A stretch of DNA of 64,000 nt, from assembly GCF_030232885.1 (NCBI RefSeq), contig NZ_JASPGD010000003.1, positions 229,242 to 293,241 on the forward strand, written 5' to 3'. Under the pieces are notes generated by a model. It did no database searches. It was given only the letters and a program-made list of their open reading frames with translations, and was not told the DNA's origin. The translations under genes and the position numbers were made by a program. Source of the stretch: Corynebacterium sp. MSK297 (GTDB lineage Bacteria; Actinomycetota; Actinomycetes; Mycobacteriales; Mycobacteriaceae). Shown piece after piece: positions 56,446 to 63,927 of the stretch (its first letter is position 1; every line of letters begins with the position of its first letter).

Positions 56446-57042
56446 CTAGTCGACGATCTCCGCACCCGCGTCGCGCATCTCTTCGATAGCGCTGCGTTCT
56501 GTTTCTTCAGCTACTGGAGAGCAGAGATTACGCAGCACGCGCACGCGGGCTTTTGTTTGCGTGCAGGCATCCAACACCGTCGCGCGCACGCAGTAATCGG
56601 TGGCAATGCCTGCAATATCCACCCGCGTAATGCCGCGTTCATTCAACCACTCGGCTAATCCGGTGCCCTCGGAATTTGCGGCTTCGAACCCGGAATATGC
56701 CGCGGTGTATTCGCCTTTGCGGAAGATTGCGTCGAATTCCATGTCGCTCACACCGGGGTGTAGCTGTGCACCGTGGGAATCAGCGACACAATGTACTGGC
56801 CACGTGGTGGTGAAGTTGGGCTCTTCACCTTCCGGGGCAAAGTGCGAGCCGGGATCAATGTGCCAGTCCATGGTGGCTACCACGTGGCCGTAACCGCTGG
56901 TATCAAGTGCGCCAATGCGCGCTGCGACGTCGTCGCCACGCTCCGTGCCTAGGGAACCTCCCGGGCAAAAATCGTTTTGCACATCGACGACGATCAGGGC
57001 GGTGTGCGCAGTGTTTTCTGGGTTATCAGTGTTGTCGCTCAT
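56446..57042 (-). CDS. pncA: Nicotinamidase
   Basis: 198 residues. It hydrolyses nicotinamide to nicotinate, which PncB uses. Catalytic Asp in VVDVQNDFCPGGSL, metal ligands in DWHIDPGSHF, Lys in FRKGEY and the nucleophile Cys in GIATDYCVRATVLDA. A long frame runs upstream of 57042 but antisense to glsA and without family character. The product would also activate pyrazinamide. Confidence 0.95.
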   Translation of the reverse strand: MSDNTDNPENTAHTALIVVDVQNDFCPGGSLGTERGDDVAARIGALDTSGYGHVVATMDWHIDPGSHFAPEGEEPNFTTTWPVHCVADSHGAQLHPGVSDMEFDAIFRKGEYTAAYSGFEAANSEGTGLAEWLNERGITRVDIAGIATDYCVRATVLDACTQTKARVRVLRNLCSPVAEETERSAIEEMRDAGAEIVD

Positions 57043-57156
57043 ACTTTTCCAGTCTAGTAGTCTCCCGGCTGTTTGTTCACGGGCGTGGAGCGCGTATTCT
57101 GGCACAGGATTTTGCCGCTGTTTTAGTTTTCGATTGAATTTTCCAGGAGAGTGATT

Positions 57157-58533
57157 GTGAAAGCACCTATTTCTTCCTACCTCGACACCATCCTGGACGA
57201 GGTCCGCTACAAAGACGCAGGCGCGAATGCCGACTATATCCCGGAATTGGCGAATAAAAACCCGAATGCTTTGGGTGCGGCCATGTGTACCACCACCGGG
57301 CATATTTATAGTGCCGGTGATGCCGAGGTGGAATTCAGCATCCAATCGATCTCTAAGCCGTTCGTGTACGCCATGGCTGTGCAGGAGCACGGCATTGATG
57401 TAGTCAGCGAAATCGTCGGCATGGAACCATCGGGTGAGGCCTTCAATGAGCTTTCTTTGGACCGTGAAGGCCACCGTCCGGTGAACCCAATGATTAACGC
57501 GGGTGCGATTGCCGTGACCCAGCTGATTGGTGGCACGGAAGCCACGGTGGAAGACCGTATCGAAATGATTCGTTCCTTCCTCTCCGAGATGGCGTGTCGG
57601 CAGCTGCGGGTGGATTATGACTTGTGTGAATCCGAGCTGAAATTCGCGGATCGTAATCTGTCGCTGGCGCACATGCTGCGTAATTACGACATCATTCAGG
57701 ATGATGCCCACGATGCGGTTGTCAGTTATACCGCCCAGTGCTCGATCATCGTGAACACACGCGACCTGGCATTTATGTCTGCTGTGTTGGCCAACGGAGG
57801 TAAGCATCCGCTGAATGGCAGGCGGGTGCTGGATCCGGATGTGTGCCGGTTGACACTGGCAGTGATGAGCTCGGCGGGCATGTATGACCAAGCTGGTCGC
57901 TGGATGGCGCACGTGGGAATCCCGGCAAAATCTGGTGTCTCGGGTGGTCTGCTGGGTACGTTGCCGGGCCAGTTGGGGTTTGCGTCATATTCGCCGCGGC
58001 TGAATGAATACGGTAATTCCGTGCGTGGTGTGCGGATTTTCAAGCTGCTTTCGCAGGATATGGGCTTGCACTTGATGGCAGCCGATGACCGCGCCGGTGT
58101 GGATGCGGTGCGCTCGATTGTGACATACCAGGAAGATACCGTCGTCACGCTGCAAGGCATGATCAACTTCAATTCTGCGGAATCTATTTTGTATGAGCTC
58201 TCGCAGCACGAGATTTCCGGGGACCACGTTATTTTCGATATGACGCGGGTCTCGGGAATCCGCAAAATGGGCAGGTATTTGCTCAAAGAGGGTATGCACC
58301 TGTTAGAAGAAAAAGGCTTCCGCATCTCGATTGTGGACCCGGACGATCACGTGCCGGATTACCGCCGGGTGGATGGCACGGAGATTCACGTCAACGAGCA
58401 GGAATCCGCGCCGTTTGCTACCGAGCGCGAAGACGATCGCTATCATGACGACGATTGCCCGGATCCAGACCAGCCGGAGCGTCCCGATAACTGGGAAGAC
58501 TGGGATGACAGCGCAGATCAAGGACAAGCATGA
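57157..58533 (+). CDS. glsA: Glutaminase with C-terminal STAS domain
   Basis: 458 residues from GTG 57157. Serine-dependent beta-lactamase-like fold: SIQSISK with Ser64-Lys67, then NPMINAGAIA and SGVSGGLLGTLPGQLGF. The extra C-terminal part (VVTLQGMINFNSAESILYELSQHEISGDHVIFDMTRVSGIRKMGRYLL) is a STAS domain, and an acidic tail (DDDCPDPDQPERPDNWEDWDD) ends the chain. It hydrolyses glutamine to glutamate. ATGA overlap with a cut-off gene at 58530. Confidence 0.93.
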   Translation: MKAPISSYLDTILDEVRYKDAGANADYIPELANKNPNALGAAMCTTTGHIYSAGDAEVEFSIQSISKPFVYAMAVQEHGIDVVSEIVGMEPSGEAFNELSLDREGHRPVNPMINAGAIAVTQLIGGTEATVEDRIEMIRSFLSEMACRQLRVDYDLCESELKFADRNLSLAHMLRNYDIIQDDAHDAVVSYTAQCSIIVNTRDLAFMSAVLANGGKHPLNGRRVLDPDVCRLTLAVMSSAGMYDQAGRWMAHVGIPAKSGVSGGLLGTLPGQLGFASYSPRLNEYGNSVRGVRIFKLLSQDMGLHLMAADDRAGVDAVRSIVTYQEDTVVTLQGMINFNSAESILYELSQHEISGDHVIFDMTRVSGIRKMGRYLLKEGMHLLEEKGFRISIVDPDDHVPDYRRVDGTEIHVNEQESAPFATEREDDRYHDDDCPDPDQPERPDNWEDWDDSADQGQA

Positions 58534-58631
58534 CGCACGAGCTCATACAGCAAAATATCGATGGCAACCTGGGGGCGAGGCGTAAGTCTGCATCCCTTTG
58601 TTGTTTACCCTGCTTACTCCGGCGCCGTTAA
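58530..58631 (+). pseudogene. Truncated gene following glsA
   Basis: An ATGA overlap with the glsA stop gives a translationally coupled start: MTHELIQQNIDGNLGARRKSA, after which the sequence degrades and stops at 33 codons. The accessory island begins about 95 bp on. I cannot tell the family. Confidence 0.4.
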
Positions 58632-58676
58632 CTATTTACTCCGGCGTCGAGTCCGGGTACCCGGGTAACAACGAAG

Positions 58677-58718
58677 AAGCAGGTCAAGTGATTGTGAATT
58701 CAATCACTTGACCTGCTT
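58677..58718 (-). terminator. Terminator of the disrupted tRNA gene
   Basis: A perfect 18-bp stem, AAGCAGGTCAAGTGATTG against its complement, loop TGAATT, directly downstream (minus strand) of the tRNA 3' fragment. Confidence 0.8.
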
Positions 58719-58724
58719 GTATTG

Positions 58725-58762
58725 TGCGCCATCAGGGAATCGAACCCCGAACCCACTGTTTG
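58725..58762 (-). tRNA. 3' fragment of a tRNA gene, probably tRNA-Lys (CTT type)
   Basis: On the minus strand it reads CAGTGGGTTCGGGGTTCGATT then CCCTGATGGCGCA: variable loop, T-arm (CGGGG-UUCGAUU-CCCUG) and the 3' acceptor AUGGCGC with discriminator A. No matching 5' half (expected GCGCCAU) lies to the right. It resembles actinobacterial tRNA-Lys(CUU). A fragment plus native terminator is what remains at the far end of an element integrated in a tRNA 3' end. Confidence 0.7.
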
Positions 58763-58912
58763 AGGGCGCAGACGTGATTTTCCCGGCTGATTGCCCATCC
58801 CGTATGCCCTCAAAGCCCTTTCAACGCCGCCGAGAGCCTTTCTGAGAGCTTCTGAGCCACAAGAGCACACTGTGGAGAACCGCCCGGGGCGTTCTGTGCC
58901 CGTCTGGGGGGC

Positions 58913-59367
58913 GATTTGAGCGCAGGAGCGCGCAACGCAACGATTTTCCAGACCACTCGCCGCGCCGCCTATCGCGGTGAAGACTTTGAAGCCCTGGCGT
59001 ATGTGCTAAATTCTGAGTGTGAACCGCCGTTACCGGCGACTGAAGTCGCTGGAATCGTCAGGAGTGTAGAAAAGTTCATGCGTGAGAAGTACACCCCGAA
59101 AACCGCCACCCAGGACGGCGAGCCGGTACCTGAAGCCCTGCGGGAGTTCATGGCGGAGATTGGGCGCAAGGGCGGCAACCGTAAGACCGAAGCCCAGAAA
59201 GCCAACCTTGCCAAAGGTGCGAACGCATCACGGGCTGTTCGGAGCGAGCAGAGCATCGCGCGTAAATCTCAGATTCAGGAGCTGAAAAAGGCGGGTTATA
59301 AGCAACGCCAGGTAGCCGAAAAATGGGCGTCAGCATCGAGACCGTGAAACGTGGTTGGCGCGTTTAG
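58913..59367 (+). pseudogene. Plasmid replication protein, C-terminal remnant
   Basis: About 150 codons: GARNATIFQTTRRAAYRGEDFEALAYVLNSECEPPLPATEVAGIVRSVEKFM is a PriCT-like segment of corynebacterial replicases; then a basic stretch and a helix-turn-helix, KKAGYKQRQVAEK / MGVSIETVKRGWRV. The last part needs a frameshift: an A5 run before TGGGCG (near 59323) lacks one A. The replicase core upstream is missing. Confidence 0.75.
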
Positions 59368-59434
59368 AAAAAGGTGTCATTTATGGAGCTTAATCGGGGT
59401 ATTACGCTTTTCGTGCACTCAGCCGCCCCACTTT

Positions 59435-59872
59435 CTACCCCTGGTTAGGCTCACTCTGACCGGTTGCTAGAGCCTCAATATCCCAGGCTAAATACTCCAC
59501 AACTCCCGCGACTTCGTCCCACAAAGCACTTAGGGCAACGTCCCCGCTGTTGTCTGCTTGGTTCTTCCCGTTCCCAGAGAATTTGAGCCAGGTAAACGGG
59601 TAGGTTTTTCGGTCGGCTGGTTCTGGGAGATCGGGCAAATCTTTGATGAAGTCCAGGGGGTCTAGTTCTTCGGTTTTTCAATTTTGCGAGCGGTCTTGTT
59701 TTGTAGTCGGTAGGTCTGCTGGGCGGTCTGTCGGGTGATTCCTGCTGCTGCTCCCACGTCTGCCCAAGTTGGTCCTGCTGCGAGGGCATGTTCGGCGGCT
59801 TCTTGCTCATGTTTTCAGGGCTTGTTCGGTGTGCTGTCGTAGCTCTCTGATGATGTGAAAGCGCTCTAGCAT
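59435..59872 (-). pseudogene. Broken plasmid HTH protein
   Basis: From ATG 59872: MLERFHIIRELRQHTEQALK, then after a shift at an A4 run (near 59818) HEQEAAEHALAAGPTWADVGAAAGITRQTAQQTYRLQNKTARK, a helix-turn-helix, then after a second shift at A5 EELDPLDFIKDLPDLPEPADRKTYPFTWLKFSG to the stop at 59435. The order matches small regulator-like proteins of corynebacterial plasmids. Both breaks fall in A-runs. Confidence 0.65.
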
Positions 59873-59996
59873 CTGTTCTTTGTTTTGGTCGTCTACTTGT
59901 GTATCGAGGAAGCGGCGCAGGGCGCGGCGGCTCAGCGGTGGACCCCTGGACTTCGTCCGCACCGGGGTCACGCCCTGCGTAGGACTCCGGGCTAAC

Positions 59997-60104
59997 GGGG
60001 TTTCCCTCTGCCCTCAGCGGCGTTTGCTTGTGAGGACTTCGGGCAGGGGAAACCCCGCCTGGCAGAGTTCGCGCTGTATCCTCCAAAGTCGGGTGAACTC
60101 TGCC
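59997..60104. repeat. Two strong inverted repeats of plasmid type
   Basis: GGGGTTTCCCTCTGCCC at 59997 pairs with GGGCAGGGGAAACCCC at 60041; GGCAGAGTTC at 60061 pairs with GAACTCTGCC at 60095. Neighbouring large hairpins of this kind fit a replication or transfer origin. Confidence 0.65.
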
Positions 60105-60294
60105 AATGCAAGGTATGATTACTGGTAGCCAGAAATTTGCGCACCGGTCGTTCCTCCCTGCAAATTTCTGCTTACTTGCGTAATCATTTTGCTCCTGCGG
60201 CGGGCTGTTTCTTCCGCGTGGGGCGCGTAAGAAATGGGGCCTGGTTTTAGGTTTGTTCTCGTGGTCGAAAAGGTAACCGCAAGAACCTGAGCCG

Positions 60295-60654
60295 GTGCGT
60301 TCGAAATCGAACGCTGGCCGACCGGCTAAGAGCGCACCGCGTAAGCGCCTTTCGCTCTCATTCGAACCGGACGTGTTCGAGCGGTGGCAGTAGGCGGCGG
60401 GTGAGCAGCCTGTTTCGACCTGGGCGCGGGAGCAGGTGGCGGAGAGCTTGAATCGTGCGGATAGTAAAAGCGCCAATAATAAGGGTGCTGATCATCGGTG
60501 GGTGCGTGCTGACCTTGCCCGAGCCGGTAGCAACCTGAATCAGCTCATGCGCGCGGTGAACTCGGAGCAGATTGTCGCTAATGATGAACTCATGCAGATG
60601 CTTAACGCACTGTTGGCAGAGCTTCAAAAAACCCGTCAGGCGTTGCGCTCATGA
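60295..60654 (+). pseudogene. mobC: Mobilization protein MobC with internal amber codon
   Basis: From GTG 60295: MRSKSNAGRPAKSAPRKRLSL then SFEPDVFERWQ, a TAG at 60391, then AAGEQPVSTWAREQVAESLNRADS, ending KTRQALRS. The RVSxxE-like strand and the helix pair are the MobC/relaxosome pattern. One base change (CAG to TAG) explains the stop. The last bases overlap mobA by 4 nt (ATGA), the usual coupling. Confidence 0.7.
60321..60346. promoter_or_regulatory. Possible oriT nick region
   Basis: ACCGGCTAAGAGCGCACCG resembles the CCGGTAAGTGCGCCCT-type nick regions of IncQ-like mobilizable plasmids and lies at the start of the mob genes; GTTCGAAATCGAAC just upstream is a dyad. The match is partial. 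Confidence 0.35.
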
Positions 60655-61208
60655 TTGCCAAAATTACGCGCGGTTCACGACCCGGTGACATCGGCGCATA
60701 TCTGCATGGAGCGGGCAAGGCGAACGAACACCAGCACTACCGCAACGGCAAGCTAGAAACTGGCGGTGTTGCCATTGGCAGAAACTTTGCCGTTTGGGGA
60801 GCGACCCGCCCGGACTCCTGGGTGCGGGATATGCGCGAAGCCATTGCCACCCGCCCAGAAATCAAGAACCCCGTTTGGCAGGTGTCCCTACGGAACACCG
60901 CGAACGACCGCCGACAAGCCCAAACAGCCTGTTCTGAGCTTGAAAAAGCCTATGGGTTAGAGACTGCCTCGCGTAGGCGTGAGAACACCCGTAAGCGGTC
61001 GTTTGCCGCTGAGGTGAAAGCCCACCGTGAGAGGGCTGAGCACTTGCGAATTTCGCGCGAAGAAACGGCACTTTCGGCGGAGTTGGCGCGGCGTGCTCGT
61101 GGTGTTCCGGTGTCTAAGACGGTCACGGCGAGCAAGTCTACTACGGGTCGAAATCAGCGGAGGACACGGGGAGTTTCGCGCGATACTGGGCGCGGTTTTG
61201 AGCGGTAG
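60651..61208 (+). pseudogene. mobA: Mobilization relaxase MobA with internal deletion
   Basis: The N-terminus MIAKITRGSRPGDIGAYLHGAGKANEH is that of actinobacterial MobA/relaxase proteins. After NPVWQVSLRNTA the chain jumps to NDRRQAQTACSELEKAYGLE, so the part that normally holds the HUH metal-binding histidines is missing (about 40-60 residues). The C-terminus is also short at 185 residues. Nicking activity is not expected. Confidence 0.75.
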
Positions 61209-61370
61209 TTTTTTCTTTGCTTTCCTCGCTGATACCTGCGAATCTTAGCCGCCGAGCACAGCCGGTCAAGGGCGCTGACGCGTCGCAAGCGATGGCTAAA
61301 GCCACCCTCTGATGGGCTGTGATCTGGCGGCTTGGCTTCCAGCTATCATCAGCGAGGGAGCAAAGAAAAA
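61209..61370. repeat. Nested long inverted repeat (possible single-strand origin or large RNA hairpin)
   Basis: The outer arms TTTTCTTTGCTTTCCTCGCT and AGCGAGGGAGCAAAGAAAA (from 61211; to 61369) enclose an inner pair TAGCCGCC..CACAGCC (61246) and GGCTGTG..GGCGGCT (61315). Together they can fold about 160 nt into one structure directly after mobA. Confidence 0.7.
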
Positions 61371-61543
61371 GCCTGGGTTTATGGTCACGGTGGGGTTACT
61401 TTTGGTCTGAGGTTCGGTAACTTGCAGGGTTTTTGATACCGGTTTGATAACAATTCTCAGGTTTGGTGCAGAATTGCTTGAAATATGATGTAGGTTACTT
61501 TTTGGGTTGAAGTGTTCCCAACAATCAACACCGCGAGGATGCG

Positions 61544-61966
61544 ATGATACGAAAAATAAGAACCATGAAAATGAAGAAGATCATTTCGTCAGCAATGGCT
61601 ACTTCGCTTTTGGCGACAGGTCTTATTGGTGCAGGGGTAGCATCGCCGGCATTCGCGGAAGAATGCAAGGGAGAGAATTCTTCAGAAGTCACCTCAGTGG
61701 ATTTCATGACTGGCGGACAGACTGAAGAAATCAAAGTTGATTCATGTAAGACACAAGAGATGATTGATGCCTACGCAAACGTCAAAGACGGCGCAGGCCT
61801 TGCAGGACTTTTGGGCGCTAAATATTGGCCAGTTGGAGTATCGAGCGGAGTCCTCTTTGGATGGGCTTGGGCTAACCAAAACGCTCTCAAGGACTGTGCA
61901 AAGGACGGAAACGGTGTCATCTATACTCAGATCAATGGCATCGTAACAGGTTGCTCTTCTCAGTAG
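61544..61966 (+). CDS. Secreted four-cysteine peptide precursor, bacteriocin candidate
   Basis: 140 residues. A signal peptide (MIRKIRTMKMKKIISSAMAT ... ASPAFA) should be cut before EECKGEN, leaving about 106 residues with four Cys, so likely two disulfides. The C-terminal half is small-residue-rich and hydrophobic (GAGLAGLLGAKYWPVGVSSGVLFGWAWAN) and ends CAKDGNGVIYTQINGIVTGC. GAGG lies 5 nt before ATG 61544; starts at 61565 and 61571 are also possible. A 59-residue membrane protein gene follows with a good ribosome site and a shared terminator: the plan of a bacteriocin-immunity unit. No known family recognised. AT-rich compared with the mob genes. Confidence 0.7.
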   Translation: MIRKIRTMKMKKIISSAMATSLLATGLIGAGVASPAFAEECKGENSSEVTSVDFMTGGQTEEIKVDSCKTQEMIDAYANVKDGAGLAGLLGAKYWPVGVSSGVLFGWAWANQNALKDCAKDGNGVIYTQINGIVTGCSSQ

Positions 61967-61989
61967 ATTCATCGGAGGAGATTCTAAAG

Positions 61990-62169
61990 ATGAAAAACGC
62001 AAAAAAAAATACAGCTGCACTGATATTCTTTGCTCTCGGAGTTCTCTTAATCGTTCTTCAACGGCTAGGAATTATGGGAGATAACGCTGTTAGCTGGATA
62101 ATAGCCGGTTTAATTCTTGCATCGACAGGAACCGGAATTTATCTTGCTTCGCGCGAGCATAACGCATAG
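61990..62169 (+). CDS. Small two-span membrane protein, immunity candidate
   Basis: 59 residues, basic N-terminus then two hydrophobic segments (TAALIFFALGVLLIVLQRLG; AVSWIIAGLILASTGTGIYL) and a short polar end. GGAGGAG lies 11 nt before the ATG. It is 23 bp after the secreted peptide gene and ends just before a strong terminator. Size and topology match immunity proteins of small bacteriocins, but the assignment rests on context. Confidence 0.65.
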   Translation: MKNAKKNTAALIFFALGVLLIVLQRLGIMGDNAVSWIIAGLILASTGTGIYLASREHNA

Positions 62170-62194
62170 ATAAATCCTTAAAGCATAGAGACAT

Positions 62195-62238
62195 AAAAGC
62201 GGGTGGAAAGTCTACAAGTAGACTTTCCACCCGCTTTT
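62195..62238 (+). terminator. Terminator of the bacteriocin-like unit
   Basis: A perfect 19-bp stem, AAAAGCGGGTGGAAAGTCT against its complement, with a short loop and T4. Confidence 0.9.
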
Positions 62239-62283
62239 ACACGTTAGATAGCGTGTAAGCTAAGAACCAGATTTAAATAAAAA

Positions 62284-62313
62284 GAACCGGCAGGGGTGCA
62301 ACCCTACCGGTTC
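62284..62313. terminator. Second hairpin at the IS left flank
   Basis: GAACCGG..AGGG pairs with CCCT..CCGGTTC, 5 bp before the IS end. Possibly a terminator from the other strand (A-run on the left). Confidence 0.6.
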
Positions 62314-62350
62314 GAAATGAAGTGCCCCAGGTTTTGTTCCGTTTGAGTAG

Positions 62351-62596
62351 ATGGGAAAATCTTCTAACATGCCGAGAAAATTTGACCACGAAGCGTGCAA
62401 GTTCGTGGCTCCAAAGCTGGGAGTTTCGTGGCACACAGCGAGGCAATGGACGCAGTCCGCTCGTCGCGAAGGACGTGTTGTGGAATCAATGCCCGAAGAC
62501 CTTGCTGCAGAAAACGCACGGTTGCGTCGAGAGAATCAACAGCTTCGCGACACCAACAAGTTGTTGAAAGCTGCCTCAGCTTTTTTCGCCTCATGA
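62351..62596 (+). pseudogene. IS3-family orfA with internal deletion
   Basis: 81 residues: MPRKFDHEACKFVAPKLGVSWHTARQW...LAAENARLRRENQQLRDTNKLLKAASAFFAS. The leucine-zipper end is complete; some 20 residues expected between KFD and EACK are missing. Confidence 0.8.
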
Positions 62597-63448
62597 CTCG
62601 ACCCAAAACCTTAAGAAATGATTCGGTTCATCGATTTGCATCGGAATCGTTTCACCCCGAGTTCATCTGCCAGACGTTAAACACGCATCGCGAAGGCGGT
62701 TTTCTTAGCTCGCGTGGTTACCGCCAATCCAAGGCGCGCGGGCTTTAAGTGCCCGTAGTCTTCGCGACGCTGCCCTCATTGACTACATCAGCGAGATTCA
62801 TGCTGACAATTACGGCGTCTACGGGGTGCGGAAGATGTGGCATGCGCTACGCCGTGAAGGAATTGATATCGGTCGTGAACACACCGCCCGGCTGATGCGC
62901 CTGGCCGGTGTTTCTGACAAAAGCAAAGGCAGGTCACCTATCACAACCCGTAAGCCTAACGGGCCTAATCTGCGCCCAGACTTGGTCAATCGTGAGTTTA
63001 AGGCTCCTGGCCCCAATCGGCTGGGCGTTGTCGGATTCGATGCGCACTTCAGGCGCTGCCGTTGCAAGCACTCAATCAGGCGACCCAAGTCTGCTAAGGA
63101 AACAACAGGTCTGATTCACTATTCGGATCATGGTTTGCAGTATGTGAGCATTGTCTACAACGAGCGCTTGGCCGAGCACGGTATCGCAGCGTCCACTGGG
63201 ACGGTGAGCGACTCCTATGACAATGCTGTGGCTGAGAGTCAACGGCTCCTCACAAGAATGAGCTGATTCATAGGCGAACGTGGGACGATGTCGTCGACGT
63301 GGAAATCGCCACGTTCGAGTGGGTGAATTGGTGGAATGAGTCAAGGCTCCACCAGAGTCTGGGCTACCGCACCCCGGCTGAGGTCGAAGTCGAAGTTTGG
63401 GAACACCACCCCAGTCGAGAAATATTGGAAATCAAGGCAGATGCTTAG
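62596..63448 (+). pseudogene. IS3-family orfB, frameshifted and deleted
   Basis: Pieces in several frames: FICQTLNTHREGGFLSSRGYRQSKARGL, then YGVYGVRKMWHALRREGIDIGREHTARLMRLAGV, GPNRLGVVGF (first DDE part missing), SDHGLQYVSIVYNERLAEHGI, and the tail VEIATFEWVNWWNESRLHQSLGYRTPAEVE. The segment that should hold the first catalytic Asp is deleted. Confidence 0.85.
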
Positions 63449-63590
63449 GAACAAAACCCAGGGCACTTCACGTCGACAATTTCGCGTACTGTCTTTTCGG
63501 TTAACACGGGCTGCAATGATGAGTGCTTAATCACTGTTTTGGTTTTCCTTAGTCGTCGTTTTTCTGTTGAGTTTTCAAGCATTTTCATTA

Positions 63591-63857
63591 TTAGGCGTGA
63601 TTGCACGCGTTATCTTTCGGTTCTTGTAGGGCGGCGAGGTACTTAGCGTTAACTCGGACTAGCCGGGGCGCTTTAGTCTCGGCGTTGGTGAATAACTCGA
63701 TTAGGTAGCGATTAGCGTCAGTGAGTTGTTCCCGCGTCATGTGCTGCATTAGTGCAGAGAACATGATTTTTTCACCCGATAAATCATTATTTTTCAAGGC
63801 CGCTAGGAACGCTTCACGTAGGCGAATATCTGGAATTGTCGAATTATGCTTTTTCAT
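63591..63857 (-). CDS. Small hypothetical island protein
   Basis: 88 residues, mostly helical (RLREAFLAALKNNDLSGEKIMFSALMQHMTREQLTDANRYLIELFTN). No family recognised. Its ATG overlaps by 14 nt the end of another short frame (PRQYLFNRGTVEKLAEMERT, stop at 63844), suggesting translational coupling. Codon use is AT-richer than in the housekeeping genes. Confidence 0.55.
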   Translation of the reverse strand: MKKHNSTIPDIRLREAFLAALKNNDLSGEKIMFSALMQHMTREQLTDANRYLIELFTNAETKAPRLVRVNAKYLAALQEPKDNACNHA

Positions 63858-63927
63858 TTTCGGCCCCTGTGCGTTCCATCTCCGCTAGTTTCTCTACAGT
63901 GCCGCGGTTAAACAGATATTGGCGGGG
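63844..63927 (-). pseudogene. C-terminal remnant of an upstream island gene
   Basis: About 27 open codons, PRQYLFNRGTVEKLAEMERT to ENEKA, after a TGA; it looks like the tail of a longer protein, overlapping the next start. The rest up to 64000 shows no gene. Confidence 0.35.

Larger units (their letters stand above)
62318..63470 (+). mobile_element. IS3-family insertion sequence, 1153 bp, degenerate
   Basis: Terminal repeats begin TGAAGTGCCC and share GGTTTTGTTCC. Inside are orfA/orfB-type transposase remains on the plus strand. No clear target duplication is seen. The ends are the same as those of the 86-bp element at 49023. Confidence 0.88.

Noticed and set aside
56446..57912. Long open frame antisense to the glutaminase gene, running into pncA
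   Set aside because: Only the last 198 codons (from 57042) are pncA. The rest is antisense to glsA, which has clear motifs, and shows His/Arg/Gln-rich shadow composition.
59475..60476. 333-codon minus-strand frame across the plasmid remnant
   Set aside because: It crosses the inverted repeats and the mobC start, is Arg/Pro/Ser-rich and lacks any fold; the broken HTH gene explains the real coding signal in a different frame.
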